Shown here piece after piece: positions 1-8,646 of a stretch of DNA of 64,000 bases. The translations under genes were made by a program, and so were the position numbers. Below the pieces are notes generated by a model that was not told the DNA's origin, did no database searches, and worked only from the letters and a program-made list of their open reading frames with translations. Source of the DNA: Paenibacillus sp. GP183. GTDB taxonomy: Bacteria > Bacillota > Bacilli > Paenibacillales > NBRC-103111. Position 1 is the first letter of the stretch. Every line of letters begins with the position of its first letter. The DNA lies in assembly GCF_900104695.1 (NCBI RefSeq), contig NZ_FNSW01000001.1:2914001-2978000 (forward strand), read 5' to 3'.

Positions 1-662
1 GCTTTAAAAAATAACCACTACAATGTGATTTCGATTGAGCAATTCGTCGGTTTTCTGCAAGGTAAAGCAAATATACCCGCAAATGCAGTTGTCATAACGT
101 TTGACGATGGGTATGAATCTTTTTATCAGTATGCGTATCCAGAACTGATGAAACAACATATGACGGCAACAAATTTTATCATTGTTGGGTACATAGATAA
201 CCCTTTTATTCACAAACCATCAACGTTAAATTGGAAGCAAATATCCGAAATGAAGAAGAATGGATTCAGTTTTTATTCACATACATATAATACTCACTCT
301 TTTGTGATCGATAAAAACGGTAAAGAAGTTTCCGCATTAACGAATCATTTATATAAAAAATCAGAACAACGGTTAGCAAACGATGAGGAGTATAAACAAA
401 GGATCTTAATGATCTTTCTAAAGCGGATGATATTCTAGTTGAAAAATTAGGAAACAACTTAACCCTTCTTTGTTTTCCATATGGGATCTATAATAAAGAA
501 GTTATCGATATAGGAGAGAAAGTGGGTATTAGTTATTTTTTTACGGGAAAAGAGGGTTTTAATGCTAGAGAAACCACGAAGGAAATAAAAAGAATTAACG
601 TGGGTTCCCAAGGAATCACCTCTGATATATTGCTAAAAAAGCTAAAGATCCCCGAAATGTAA
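1..662 (+). pseudogene. Polysaccharide deacetylase (NodB-like), frameshifted, 5' end outside window
   Basis: Open from base 1, so the start lies upstream. The translation carries the NodB-type metal motif TFDDG (about 97-111) and the second motif SHTYNTH (about 277-297), as in IcaB/PgaB-type deacetylases that remove N-acetyl groups from surface polysaccharide. The first frame stops at 438. The homologous tail continues in another frame from about 395 (DLNDLSKADDILVEKLG) to a TAA at 660-662. One base therefore appears to have been lost or gained near 390-400, which breaks the gene. The deacetylase identity is clear. That it is inactive is inferred; a sequencing error is the alternative. Confidence 0.82.
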
Positions 663-1018
663 AAATCAAGGAAAACTACTAAAAAAATATCTATTAATCA
701 TTATATACCCAGATTACCCAGACATTCTCTAAATCAATAAACGATGCCTTTTCAATAATCATTCACCCTTAAAGAATAAAATCGTGCTTTTATTGTCCAA
801 ATTTCTTCTGCCATTCTTTACTCCATGTTTGAAAATCTATCTTTTGTACTTCTTCCAACGTCTTGCCATCAAGTGACCAATATCCTCCAGCCATTTGCTT
901 TTCGACTACAGGGTATGAGGTTCCTCCAACAACTTGATTATCTACAATATAAACATAATTTTCCGTTTTTCCTTTTGATTTATTATTGCCTGATTTCCAT
1001 ATCCAAAGGATGATGACC

Positions 1019-1196
1019 GAAAAAACAATAAAATCTATTGAAAACAATACTGCATTATCGTAAGATCAAATCACTCGACAAAGTGTCCGGATGTTTCCGG
1101 TTTAGTGTCCGGATGTTTCCGGTTTAGTGTCCGGATGTTTCCGGTTTAGTGTCCGGATACTTCCGGAATCGCCGTCCGGATCAGCCGGAATACGCA
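1019..1196 (+). mobile_element. IS21-type end fragment (istB 3' end plus terminal repeats)
   Basis: Bases 1019-1062 encode the last residues of the IstB of the full element at 16.5 kb (EKTIKSIENN-ALS, stop), with one substitution. They are followed by the same ATCAAATCACTCGACAAAGTGTCCGG sequence, given here in part only, and the same terminal GGAATACGCA. About 180 bp of the right end remain; the rest of the element is gone. The left boundary is internal to istB, so this is a one-ended deletion remnant and not a complete insertion. Confidence 0.8.
1082..1169 (+). repeat. Four tandem 22-bp repeats inside the IS21 end
   Basis: Units start at 1082, 1104, 1126 and 1148. The first three are identical and the fourth diverges in its second half. 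Each unit holds an inverted TCCGG...CCGG core of the kind repeated at both ends of the complete IS21 copy, where such units are probably transposase-binding sites. The complete copy at 16.5 kb lacks this perfect tandem array, so the array appears to have expanded in the remnant. Confidence 0.8.
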
Positions 1197-1370
1197 GCTA
1201 ATAATCTCCACACAGAAAGCACAGTAAATAAAACTGCCAACCCAAGGAATACGTGGCATATGACCAATAAAAGCATAGCAATATTAAAGTTTGGGAACTT
1301 CATGAAATCTTTCCTCCACCCATTTATCACAACATCATTTGGTACATTAAACCATCAATTCCAAAGAAAA

Positions 1371-1395
1371 AAGCTACCCAAGTTACGGATAGCTT
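1371..1395 (-). terminator. Rho-independent terminator-like hairpin
   Basis: On the minus strand a 9-bp stem (AAGCTATCC / GGGTAGCTT, one G-T pair) is followed by a run of T. No convincing gene lies immediately upstream on that strand between 1400 and 1540, so its original partner has probably been lost. Confidence 0.5.
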
Positions 1396-1543
1396 TATGT
1401 GCCAATAAAAGCATATTAACTGGTTCAAGACCGACTAGATACATGCACAAGAAAGAATCAATAACCTATAATTGTTGGTTTCTAAGGCTATATTGTGGTT
1501 TCCAAGCTTTACTTTCTCATTAACCGGTATTCGCTTCCAAAAA

Positions 1544-1583
1544 AAATAAAACTTCACGCATCAATCTGCATGAAGTTTTATTT
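1544..1583 (-). terminator. Strong bidirectional terminator, now cut off from its gene by IS1380
   Basis: A long near-perfect hairpin (AAATAAAACTTCA paired with TGAAGTTTTATTT) has an A-run on the left and T-rich sequence on the right. A diverged copy at 13001-13025 lies next to a fragment of the same Ig-like gene. This was therefore most likely the terminator of the minus-strand gene now ending at 3325. The IS1380 element at 1612-3323 separates the two. Confidence 0.75.
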
Positions 1584-1611
1584 GAATTCTATGATACAAA
1601 TTATTATTTAT

Positions 1612-3323
1612 CCTGAAATATTCATAGCGCTACACTAAGAACGCCGTCAGACCAGTAACAGCAAGGGAATGCAGGAAATTAATGCTTCACTTAAAAGGTG
1701 AAGAGAAAACATGGAAAAAGAGCCCTTACTTTGGTAGTGTTAAAGGTGACGAAACCAATCACACCAAAGGGAGACTCTTCTATGGCAAGTTTACAAGAGT
1801 ACGGCATGAACTTCAACCCCCGAATGAAAGTGAATTTTGAAGGCGGCGATCTGACCTCGGACGCAGGCTTGCTATTATACAAAGAATTCGATCACAAACT
1901 CGGTCTTTCCGAAGCCGTTAAAGAGATGCTCGTCGTGCAAGACTCCGTTCACCACCGAGACCATCCCAATTCCGATGTCGTTCTTCAAAAGATGTATCAA
2001 CATCTTGCAGGGTATCACACCGACGATCATGCGGATGACCTCAGCGTAGAACCATTGCTGACCGCTATGATGGGGAAAGAGCGCTTGGCCTCACAGCCAA
2101 CGATTTCCCGATTTAATGACAAAGCGACTATGGATACCGCTAAGTCTTTAGAACGCATAAACGGCGTGCTTCAAGGTCGCGTCTATACGCTCGAGGCCAG
2201 AGACCAATTCGTCATGGATCTGGATTCTTCCGGCTTTGCCGCTTACGGTGAGCAACATGGAGCGAATTACAATGCCCACTATCAGCAGAACGGATTTCAT
2301 CCGCTGTTTTGTTTTGATGGGCTGACGGGTGATTGTCTCGGTGCTGAACTTCGCGCCGGCAACGTCTATACCTCTCGTCAAGCCGTACGTTTCATGGGAC
2401 CGATTCTCACGCGATACGAGTCGTATGCGCCGGATGCCTTGATCGTCCTGCGCGGCGACAGTGGCTTCGCCCTTCCGGGACTGTTTGAACTGACGGAAAC
2501 AAAGGGCCATAAATACGCTATTCGCTTGAAATCCAACGCCCGCCTGCAATCAGCGGCACAGGCTATGGCGAATCCATTGTTAAACCCGAAAAAGTTGCAT
2601 GAGCGCCAAGTCCATTACCGGGAATTTCAATATAAAGCGGACAAGTGGAGTCGAACTCGCCGTGTGGTTGTTAAGATGGAACGTCTAGCCGGTGAACTGC
2701 ACTTTCAGTTCACGTTTATTGTCACGAACATGACATTGCAGCCCTGCAACGTGATCCGGTTTTACTTTCAACGTGGGCATATGGAAAACTTTATTAAGGA
2801 AGCTAAAAACGGGTTTGCTTGCGACAAGATGAGCAGTACAAATTTTGAATCGAATGCAGTTAAACTGCAATTGGCCATGTTAGCTTACAACTTCAACAAC
2901 TGGTTTCGCCGCCTATGCTTACCCGAGAAACTAAAGCCAAGCCGTATGGAGACGTTACGTAACAAGTTGATTAAAATTGCGGGAAAACTGATCTATTCCG
3001 GTCGCTACTGGACATGGAAATTGTGCAGTTCTTGCATCTACCGAGAGCCCTTCATCCAAACGTTGAACAATATCCAGCGTTTGCCTAGATTCGGGTGACG
3101 GTTAAGTCATTCTAGCAAAATCTCAAAAGCTTCATTCTGACCTAACGGGAACGCATGTCTATTTCAAAGTCCATATAATGGGAATTTATTAATTCACTTC
3201 ATTATTGCTTAAGCGCTCCGCCAGATTGCATCTCCAAAACCCCACTGCAAGTGATTTTCGAAGGTCTAACTCCTATATTTCCCATTTGAGTAAAGGGACT
3301 CAAGGCTCCATGAATATTTCAGG
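1612..3323 (+). mobile_element. IS1380-family-like insertion sequence, complete
   Basis: The 1712-bp element is bounded by inverted repeats beginning CCTGAAATATTCAT on both sides (1612-1625 and 3310-3323). It carries one transposase gene. TTTAT occurs directly outside each end (1607-1611 and 3324-3328), consistent with a short target duplication. The right-hand duplication includes the TAA stop of the neighbouring Ig-like gene. Length, repeat ends beginning CCT and the transposase type fit the IS1380 family. Confidence 0.85.
1782..3098 (+). CDS. IS1380-family transposase
   Basis: DDE transposase of about 438 residues that mobilises the surrounding element. I chose the ATG at 1782 (MASLQEYGMNF) because AAGGGAGA lies 8 bases upstream; the frame is open further up without a ribosome site. 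Visible landmarks are an N-terminal DLTSDAGLLLYKEFD region, a first catalytic Asp in FVMDLDSSGF, a second in VLRGDSGFA, and the C-terminal YFQRGHMENFIKEAKNGF block matching the Y-R-E signature of this family. Length is close to the family norm and the frame is unbroken, so the element may be active. Confidence 0.9.
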   Translation: MASLQEYGMNFNPRMKVNFEGGDLTSDAGLLLYKEFDHKLGLSEAVKEMLVVQDSVHHRDHPNSDVVLQKMYQHLAGYHTDDHADDLSVEPLLTAMMGKERLASQPTISRFNDKATMDTAKSLERINGVLQGRVYTLEARDQFVMDLDSSGFAAYGEQHGANYNAHYQQNGFHPLFCFDGLTGDCLGAELRAGNVYTSRQAVRFMGPILTRYESYAPDALIVLRGDSGFALPGLFELTETKGHKYAIRLKSNARLQSAAQAMANPLLNPKKLHERQVHYREFQYKADKWSRTRRVVVKMERLAGELHFQFTFIVTNMTLQPCNVIRFYFQRGHMENFIKEAKNGFACDKMSSTNFESNAVKLQLAMLAYNFNNWFRRLCLPEKLKPSRMETLRNKLIKIAGKLIYSGRYWTWKLCSSCIYREPFIQTLNNIQRLPRFG

Positions 3324-3324
3324 T

Positions 3325-5091
3325 TTATTCAACTTTTTTACTTGAATCATTTCCTTTGGGACTATCGCCTTTATTTCCCTCTGGATTTCCTTTATGACCA
3401 TCTTTTTTTTCTTTTGGCTCTATTACACTAACCGTACTTACTGCAATAGATTTGTTACCTGCGTTATCCGTAATTGTATACTTAATTGTGTAAATATAAC
3501 CCTCTTCTGCACGGACACTAAACGTAGTTGCTGAAGTACCTAATGCAGCTAGAAAGTCAACTTTTTTAGGATACTCTTCTCCTTGATCTTTTACAATTTT
3601 GTTACTAGTGATTGAAGTTAATATCACAGATGCCACACCAGAAGTTGCATCACTAGCATTTAGTGTAGCATGGATAACTGCCATCTTTTCATCGTCTAAT
3701 GGTGCGACAATCGGTTTATCTAATTGAACGGATAGTGTTGGTGCAGTTTTGTCAATTTTAAACTCAACTGTTTTAATTTGCTCTACATTACCTGCATTAT
3801 CTGTACTACCATAGTTGATTTTGTAAACACCGTCACTAAAGGCAGGGATTGAGCCACTATAAGTTGTCCATACACCATTACTGACTTGGTATACTGTTTT
3901 CATTAAACCAGATAAGTTATCCGTTGCAGATAAACTTAAGGTTACATCTGAAGTATACCATCCATTACTTCCAGTTGGCGTAGTTGGATTTACAGATGAA
4001 ACACTTAGAGGTGCTGTTTTATCTATTTTTATGGTTGCCGTGTGATGCGCTTCAATGTTACCTGCATTGTCTACGCTCCAATAAACTAGCGTATGAACGC
4101 CTTCTGTAGTTAAAACAACCGTATTACCTGTTTGTTGTACGCCACCGTCTACGGTGTAGTTTGTAGCGGCAACTCCTGATCCACTATCACTCGCAGTCAA
4201 GTTTACTGTTACGTCTGTATTTACCCAGTTTGTAGGTGCGTTGTCTGTTGTCGTAGGCGCTGTCTTGTCGATTTTAATTGTAACCATGTGTTTAGACTCC
4301 ACATTGCCTGCTTTGTCTACACTCCAATAGGTGAGAGGATGTTGGCCCTCGCCTGTTACACTTACCTTAGTACCCGTTTGTTGAACTCCGTTATCAAGCG
4401 AGTAATAAGTCGCTGCAACACCGGATCCATTGGCATTATCTGTCGCTGTCAAGTTCACAGTTACATCTTGGTTTACCCAATTAGCTGGAGCATTGTCTAT
4501 TGTTGTTGGAGCAATGTAATCTGTAATTAAGGTCGGAGGTGTTGGTGCATCGACATTTAATGTAATCTTGTAGTTTAAGCCTGCCCAACCTCCTTCGTCA
4601 GTTAAGAGCAATCTGATCTCATTCATGCCAGTATGTACTTTGGAATTGACGGATGCGTTAATACCCGTTCTATTTGGGCCACCTACTACTTTCGCTACAT
4701 AAGTCCCATTCAGCGAAACGGTAGCATAGTTGTCAGCATTGACATCAAAAGTCATCTGTGGGTTAATGGAACCTTCAGGGACGTTGAACCTAATGCGGTA
4801 AAGGACCGTCTGATTTATGCAATAGTCGGTACCGCTAGGCCCACAGTTAATCCAACTGTTGGTCCCAGGAATTAACCCCCAAGGATGGGATCCGTAAAGA
4901 TATGCTTGGTGCCATGTCTGACCATTGTCTTGAGAGAATTGAGTGTAGGGATCGGTCTGCCCTGGAGTGCCTTGAGCGCCAAGGATAGTTAATGTTTGCG
5001 GAGCAGCCATGGCCTCATTGCTAAAAAAATTGACTGCTAGGAATACAAAAATAATAGATGTAATAATAGATAATAACATTGTTTTTTTCAT
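3325..5091 (-). CDS. Secreted protein with Ig-like/OmpL47-type repeats
   Basis: 588 residues. A signal peptide (residues 1 to about 29, ending AMAA) shows export. Residues of about 30-190 look like a beta-sandwich, carbohydrate-binding-like region with two Cys (INCGPSGTDYCIN). From about 195 there are four tandem repeats each opening with a D-K-T-A-P type motif and containing D-N-A-G-N, as in OmpL47/bacterial Ig-like domains of cell-surface proteins. The tail is rich in Lys, Gly and Asn and may be disordered. GAGAGGATAA precedes the ATG. The stop codon lies in the IS1380 target duplication, so the last residues may differ from the ancestral form. No anchor motif was seen. The surface role is inferred. 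Confidence 0.8.
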   Translation of the reverse strand: MKKTMLLSIITSIIFVFLAVNFFSNEAMAAPQTLTILGAQGTPGQTDPYTQFSQDNGQTWHQAYLYGSHPWGLIPGTNSWINCGPSGTDYCINQTVLYRIRFNVPEGSINPQMTFDVNADNYATVSLNGTYVAKVVGGPNRTGINASVNSKVHTGMNEIRLLLTDEGGWAGLNYKITLNVDAPTPPTLITDYIAPTTIDNAPANWVNQDVTVNLTATDNANGSGVAATYYSLDNGVQQTGTKVSVTGEGQHPLTYWSVDKAGNVESKHMVTIKIDKTAPTTTDNAPTNWVNTDVTVNLTASDSGSGVAATNYTVDGGVQQTGNTVVLTTEGVHTLVYWSVDNAGNIEAHHTATIKIDKTAPLSVSSVNPTTPTGSNGWYTSDVTLSLSATDNLSGLMKTVYQVSNGVWTTYSGSIPAFSDGVYKINYGSTDNAGNVEQIKTVEFKIDKTAPTLSVQLDKPIVAPLDDEKMAVIHATLNASDATSGVASVILTSITSNKIVKDQGEEYPKKVDFLAALGTSATTFSVRAEEGYIYTIKYTITDNAGNKSIAVSTVSVIEPKEKKDGHKGNPEGNKGDSPKGNDSSKKVE

Positions 5092-5333
5092 ACATTATCC
5101 TCTCAAAAATAAATTTTTAAATATAACTATCAAATTTACTCGACAAAAAGTTTGCTTTCTCCTCAATCTAATTCTAAAAAAGAGTTCCACTAATTAAACA
5201 AGTTGTTCAATACTTGGTTTTTCAAAGTTCTCCTCACTCCTAAAAAAATATTCATAAATAGTCGAATGAAGTTCTAACTTTTTACCCTTTCGACGCTCAT
5301 CTTATTACTATATACCTATTTTACATATTAAAC

Positions 5334-5356
5334 ACTCCCCCAAATGGGGGGGGAGT
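5334..5356. other. GC-rich hairpin with a G8 run
   Basis: ACTCCCCC and GGGGGGGGAGT face each other across AAAT in otherwise A+T-rich intergenic DNA, about 70 bases before a tiny plus-strand gene. It lacks a T-run, so it is not a clear terminator. It could be an mRNA leader structure or a length-variable G tract. Confidence 0.4.
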
Positions 5357-5423
5357 CGGTTTATAGCATATTTTGTTACATTAATCTTGTACACTATCTC
5401 TATTCGAGAGGAGGTGAATTGGA

Positions 5424-5546
5424 ATGAAGAATAACCTATGGTTTGGAATAGTTGGATTATTATGCTTTGTAATTATTGGAACGATGGTTAAAAACCCTCA
5501 AAAAGCTAATCAAATTGCCGTCACTGCGCTTCGAGCTCTTATTTGA
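5424..5546 (+). CDS. 40-residue membrane peptide
   Basis: Too short for routine gene calling. The ATG at 5424 has an excellent ribosome site (GAGGAGGTG, 8 bases upstream). The peptide starts MKNNLWFGIVGLLCFVIIG, one clear membrane segment, followed by a short basic/polar tail ending TALRALI. It stands alone between two minus-strand genes. No family is recognised. The strong ribosome site and hydrophobic segment support a real gene. Function is unknown. Confidence 0.55.
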   Translation: MKNNLWFGIVGLLCFVIIGTMVKNPQKANQIAVTALRALI

Positions 5547-5553
5547 TGAGCAC

Positions 5554-5646
5554 TTATAACAATAATTTTTTTACCAGGGGGCGACTAATGTCTATTAGTG
5601 TCTCAGCAAGTTTAAATCCAGTTGGAAATCTATATGTGAAATCCAT
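5554..5646 (-). CDS. Possible 30-residue peptide
   Basis: GGAGGAATAA precedes an ATG complementary to 5644-5646. The peptide begins MDFTYRFPTGFKLAETLID and ends KKLLL. It lies tail to tail with the 40-residue gene. A competing plus-strand reading (ATG at 5588, with AGGGGG upstream) covers the same bases. Only one, or neither, may be real. No homology is recognised. Confidence 0.3.
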   Translation of the reverse strand: MDFTYRFPTGFKLAETLIDISRPLVKKLLL

Positions 5647-5751
5647 TTATTCCTCCGTATATAATGTTCTAACTAAAAACATCAACTTTATCCTTTATTT
5701 TTATTTTAAATTACCCCTTTAATCTTTCCATGTTTACAGACAAAATAAAAA

Positions 5752-5770
5752 AGCCCCATTAACTGGGACT
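5752..5770 (-). terminator. Terminator downstream of the DUF4337 gene
   Basis: On the minus strand, AGTCCCA-loop-TGGGGCT is followed by a T-rich run (TTTTTTATTTT). It lies about 150 bases beyond the DUF4337 stop. Bases 5647-5919 hold no other feature I can support. Confidence 0.6.
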
Positions 5771-5919
5771 AACTAAACGTAGCTTTAACGCTCTATATAG
5801 AGTTGCCTTCTTAACACCACACTTATCATATCTTCTATATCGGCTATAGAATGTGTTCCTTTGCGTCATATAACTTGATTACACGATTGAAGCCATGCAA
5901 TTTATAGTTCATAACAAAT

Positions 5920-6546
5920 TTAATGCAAATACGTTGAAATGAAATATAGCAACCCTATTACTGAAGTGCCGATGCTTGCGTACCACAATATCTTTTTTCG
6001 TAACAAACTTGAAACCGAAGCAAGTACGATAGAAATTTGCAGGAATGTTAGTGCTATACCTGTACTATGATGCTTATGAACAAGTGCTGACGTTTCCTTT
6101 ATTTTTTCTTCCCTCAATTTTTCAAGTTCATTTGCCTTTTGCTCAATATCTTTTTTCTCAGTATCGTAGCGCTTGGAATTAGCATCAAATTCATTTTGTA
6201 TCTCCTTCGATTGTTGATTCCCAGTTGAAGAAAGAGATTTCGATTGGCTTTTGTAAATCTCACCTTTAATACTTTTGGCTTGATAATATGCCCATTGATC
6301 AGAGGCTTGTGATTGTAGCAATACTGCATTATCCATTTCTAATAATGTATCTGTTGTTATTTGACTTTCCTTTAAACCAACGTAAGCAGTAAGAACTGCA
6401 TAAATGCTTATGGTTACTGCGATAATGCTGTTAAATCTATTGCGGTCTTTTTCCTCAATATTATGTTTTCTTTCATGTTCTTCTAACTCTTTAATTTCTT
6501 CTTCCACTTTTTCCAATGGATTTTCTATTCCAAAATTCTCTCCCAT
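5920..6546 (-). CDS. DUF4337-like membrane protein
   Basis: 208 residues. The N-terminus (about 1-35) is highly charged and coiled-coil-like. A membrane segment spans about 40-58 (IIAVTISIYAVLTAYVGL). A block with SDQWAYYQAKSIK resembles the DUF4337 core. A long Glu/Lys-rich coiled coil follows (about 100-155), then two membrane segments end the protein. AAGAGGTGATTGA precedes the ATG. Members of this family have no established function. The gene is a single unit, flanked by intergenic DNA. Confidence 0.7.
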   Translation of the reverse strand: MGENFGIENPLEKVEEEIKELEEHERKHNIEEKDRNRFNSIIAVTISIYAVLTAYVGLKESQITTDTLLEMDNAVLLQSQASDQWAYYQAKSIKGEIYKSQSKSLSSTGNQQSKEIQNEFDANSKRYDTEKKDIEQKANELEKLREEKIKETSALVHKHHSTGIALTFLQISIVLASVSSLLRKKILWYASIGTSVIGLLYFISTYLH

Positions 6547-6758
6547 TCAATCACCTCTTATCAGTATTAGGGCAAATGCTATTGTTTAACTTCTCACCAC
6601 ACTTCAATCACTTTCAATCCATTCTCTATGGAATGCCATTTTTTCTTATAGAAAAAAGAATGGTATTGAAAAGCTAAAAGTGAATCACTTTTCTGCTTAC
6701 AGTATCATACCAATGTTCTCCAAGATAGTATAGGAGCGAGTGAACACATAGTGAAAAC

Positions 6759-6784
6759 CACAATAGATTGTTAGTAACATTGTG
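6759..6784 (-). terminator. Weak hairpin downstream of uppP
   Basis: CACAAT and ATTGTG pair across a 14-base loop and are followed on the minus strand by GTTTTC. It sits about 45 bases past the uppP stop. The stem is short, so termination is only possible. An A+T-rich imperfect inverted repeat at about 6629-6665 is a second candidate. Confidence 0.3.
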
Positions 6785-6828
6785 ATTTATTCTCAGTAAT
6801 TAATATATCAATTTAAATTAGTATTGAT

Positions 6829-7650
6829 TTAAAACAAAGAAGCAATCAAAATAATCAATCCAATACCCCAGCAGTAATATGCAAAAGGACGCATTGCATT
6901 GATTTCATGTTTTTTGAACCATCTCATTAGTATCCATACACTAATAAATGCAAAAATGCCTGATAAAATACCACCCATCAAGGAGATCTGAAGCAATCCA
7001 CTGATGTTGGAATGACGCAATTTAGGTAATTCGACTATGCTGGCCCCTAAAATAATCGGAGTTGCCAATAGCATAGAGAAACGTGCTGACGCTTCATGCT
7101 TAAGACCCATCCAGAATCCTGCTGTCATACTCGCCCCTGACCTCGAAAACCCAGGAATGAGTGCTAACGATTGGAAAAGTCCCACAATCAATGCTTGACT
7201 CATCTTTAATTCATGAATCTCTTTAGTACCCCGCTCTTTACGCTTTTCTCCAAAATAAAGAATGAATCCATTTACGATCAAGAAGATAGACGTTAAGGTA
7301 ACATTACTGAAAATATGACGCAACGGTTTCTCAAGTACCAAGCCGATCAAAGCGGCTGGGATAGTCGCAATAACAATAAGTATCAGCGTTTTTCTTGCAT
7401 GCATTTGTTTTTGTTGGAATATAGAACGGATAATCCCGATCCACTCTTTGCGAAAAAAAATGAGGAGTGCCACAGCAGTACCCAAGTGAAGCATCACCAC
7501 GTATGGAAGAAAATGCTCCTTTAGAAACTGATCATCCAATTGCCAGTGAAATACAAATGGTGTAATAACTCCATGAGCAACGCTGCTGATAGGAAACAAC
7601 TCTGTGATCCCTTGAATAATAGCAAAAATAATCGTTTGAAAAATACTCAT
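6829..7650 (-). CDS. uppP: Undecaprenyl-diphosphatase
   Basis: 273 residues, a normal length for UppP/BacA. This integral membrane enzyme dephosphorylates undecaprenyl diphosphate so the lipid carrier can be reused in wall and polysaccharide synthesis. The two family signatures are present: GITELFPISS (Glu17 and PISS at 20-23) and PGFSRSGAS with its conserved Arg. Several membrane segments are evident. AAAGAGG precedes the ATG. It is not inside the polysaccharide locus but serves the same carrier pool. UppP paralogues can raise bacitracin tolerance. Confidence 0.95.
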   Translation of the reverse strand: MSIFQTIIFAIIQGITELFPISSVAHGVITPFVFHWQLDDQFLKEHFLPYVVMLHLGTAVALLIFFRKEWIGIIRSIFQQKQMHARKTLILIVIATIPAALIGLVLEKPLRHIFSNVTLTSIFLIVNGFILYFGEKRKERGTKEIHELKMSQALIVGLFQSLALIPGFSRSGASMTAGFWMGLKHEASARFSMLLATPIILGASIVELPKLRHSNISGLLQISLMGGILSGIFAFISVWILMRWFKKHEINAMRPFAYYCWGIGLIILIASLF

Positions 7651-7689
7651 TTCTCGATTCCTCTTTCGTTATTATAAATTTCACCTTAG

Positions 7690-8100
7690 ACATTTCCTAA
7701 GAGTATTTCTATTGTAACAATTAGAATAACTGTTGAAAGTAAAGTTAATGTAAATGTCAACTGAATAATATAGCCTTCTAATATCACAATTGAACAACTT
7801 GATTTTATTGACTTTTTCAAACCTAAGAAGCTCATAAAATCCGTCTTTCATCACCACTGATACACGATTCACTTGTAATAATAGAAAAAGCTCTATTTCT
7901 AGGACTTAATTCGCTTAATCATACAGCCAAAATGGGCAGCACTGTTCATAGGGATTGGCGTGTCTTTTAGGTCGGTATACCTCCATTCAATTTTTTAAAT
8001 GTTACATTAATGTTTTTGTAATAATCTTATCATAAAATAGGAGAAGAATGAAGATGAATAGCAGTTAGACTATTCGCTAAGTCGACAGTTAAAATTCAAG
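7690..8100. other. Intergenic DNA, no supported gene
   Basis: A+T-rich sequence between uppP and a decayed open frame. A 63-codon minus-strand frame (7681-7872) has no ribosome site and no recognisable product. I see no RNA gene. Confidence 0.5.
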
Positions 8101-8110
8101 GAGTAACCTT

Positions 8111-8410
8111 ATGCGCAATATTCAAACCTACAAAGTTGAAGAGTGCTTTCTAGAATCAAATTTAAGCGGATTCAGTTTTAAATATCAACATCAAAGCTAA
8201 GATTCCTACCGCTTCTAATACTAAAGAAAAAATCAAAATTCTTGATTTTGGGAAAGCATATTTCCAAATTGTTGACTCACAGATGTTAAAGCTTACTTAT
8301 CCGACGCCGTTCAAGATAAAACCAAAAGTAAAAGTGAAATTGAACATTACATATACTTATTGGATGCTCTTAAAAGCGTTGAATATGGGGAAAGTAATAT
8401 TAAAGATTAA
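8111..8410 (+). pseudogene. Decayed hypothetical gene
   Basis: Protein-like segments occur in successive frames: MRNIQTYKVEECFLESNLSG from 8111, then NINIKAKIPTASNTKEKIKI, then VKAYLSDAVQDKTKSKSE and IEHYIYLLDALKSVEYG, ending at a TAA at 8408-8410. The last part has a convincing amphipathic pattern. Two frameshifts would be needed to join them. No family is recognised. I infer a short cytoplasmic protein that has lost its frame. Bases 8411-8646 hold nothing I can support. Confidence 0.4.
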
Positions 8411-8646
8411 AGGAAAAGTAGCTCTGCTTCAGAACATTGAAATTTTTAAAATTATAGGGGAAAAGGGTTATTTAATCCATTTTTTCGATTAATAATAGGA
8501 TTACTAAAGAGTAATCGAAGAATGAATTATTTCGATTTCATGTCGTTAGGCAATGGGATTTGTTGTTCGATCAATTTTTATGTAAATGCGAATATTCTAA
8601 TTTTCAGGGAAATAGTGAATATATCTCGCTTACTTTCCACTTAGAA

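Larger units (their letters stand above)
790..1303 (-). pseudogene. Small membrane protein gene split by an IS21 end fragment
   Basis: The 3' part (1018 down to 790) encodes a stretch ending in WSKEWQKKFGQ with the end of a membrane segment (VIILWIWKS) at its start. The 5' part begins at an ATG complementary to 1301-1303, preceded by GGTGGAGGAA, and encodes a membrane segment (MKFPNFNIAMLLLVICHVF...). The two parts are separated by an IS21 fragment at 1019-1196. Without it they would form one small protein with one or two membrane segments. The apparent start MFSIDFIVF in the 3' part is antisense IS sequence and not native. Function is unknown. Some native bases may have been lost at the junction. 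Confidence 0.6.

Noticed and set aside
1082-1169. CRISPR-like regular repeats
   Set aside because: Units are directly adjacent with no spacers, no cas genes are present, and the unit matches terminal repeats of the IS21 element.
1149-1523. 124-codon plus-strand open frame
   Set aside because: It runs through IS21 terminal repeats, the antisense of a small membrane gene and a hairpin. It has no ribosome site and no protein-like pattern.
7681-7872. 63-codon minus-strand frame upstream of uppP
   Set aside because: Low-complexity A+T-rich translation, no ribosome site and no recognisable fold.
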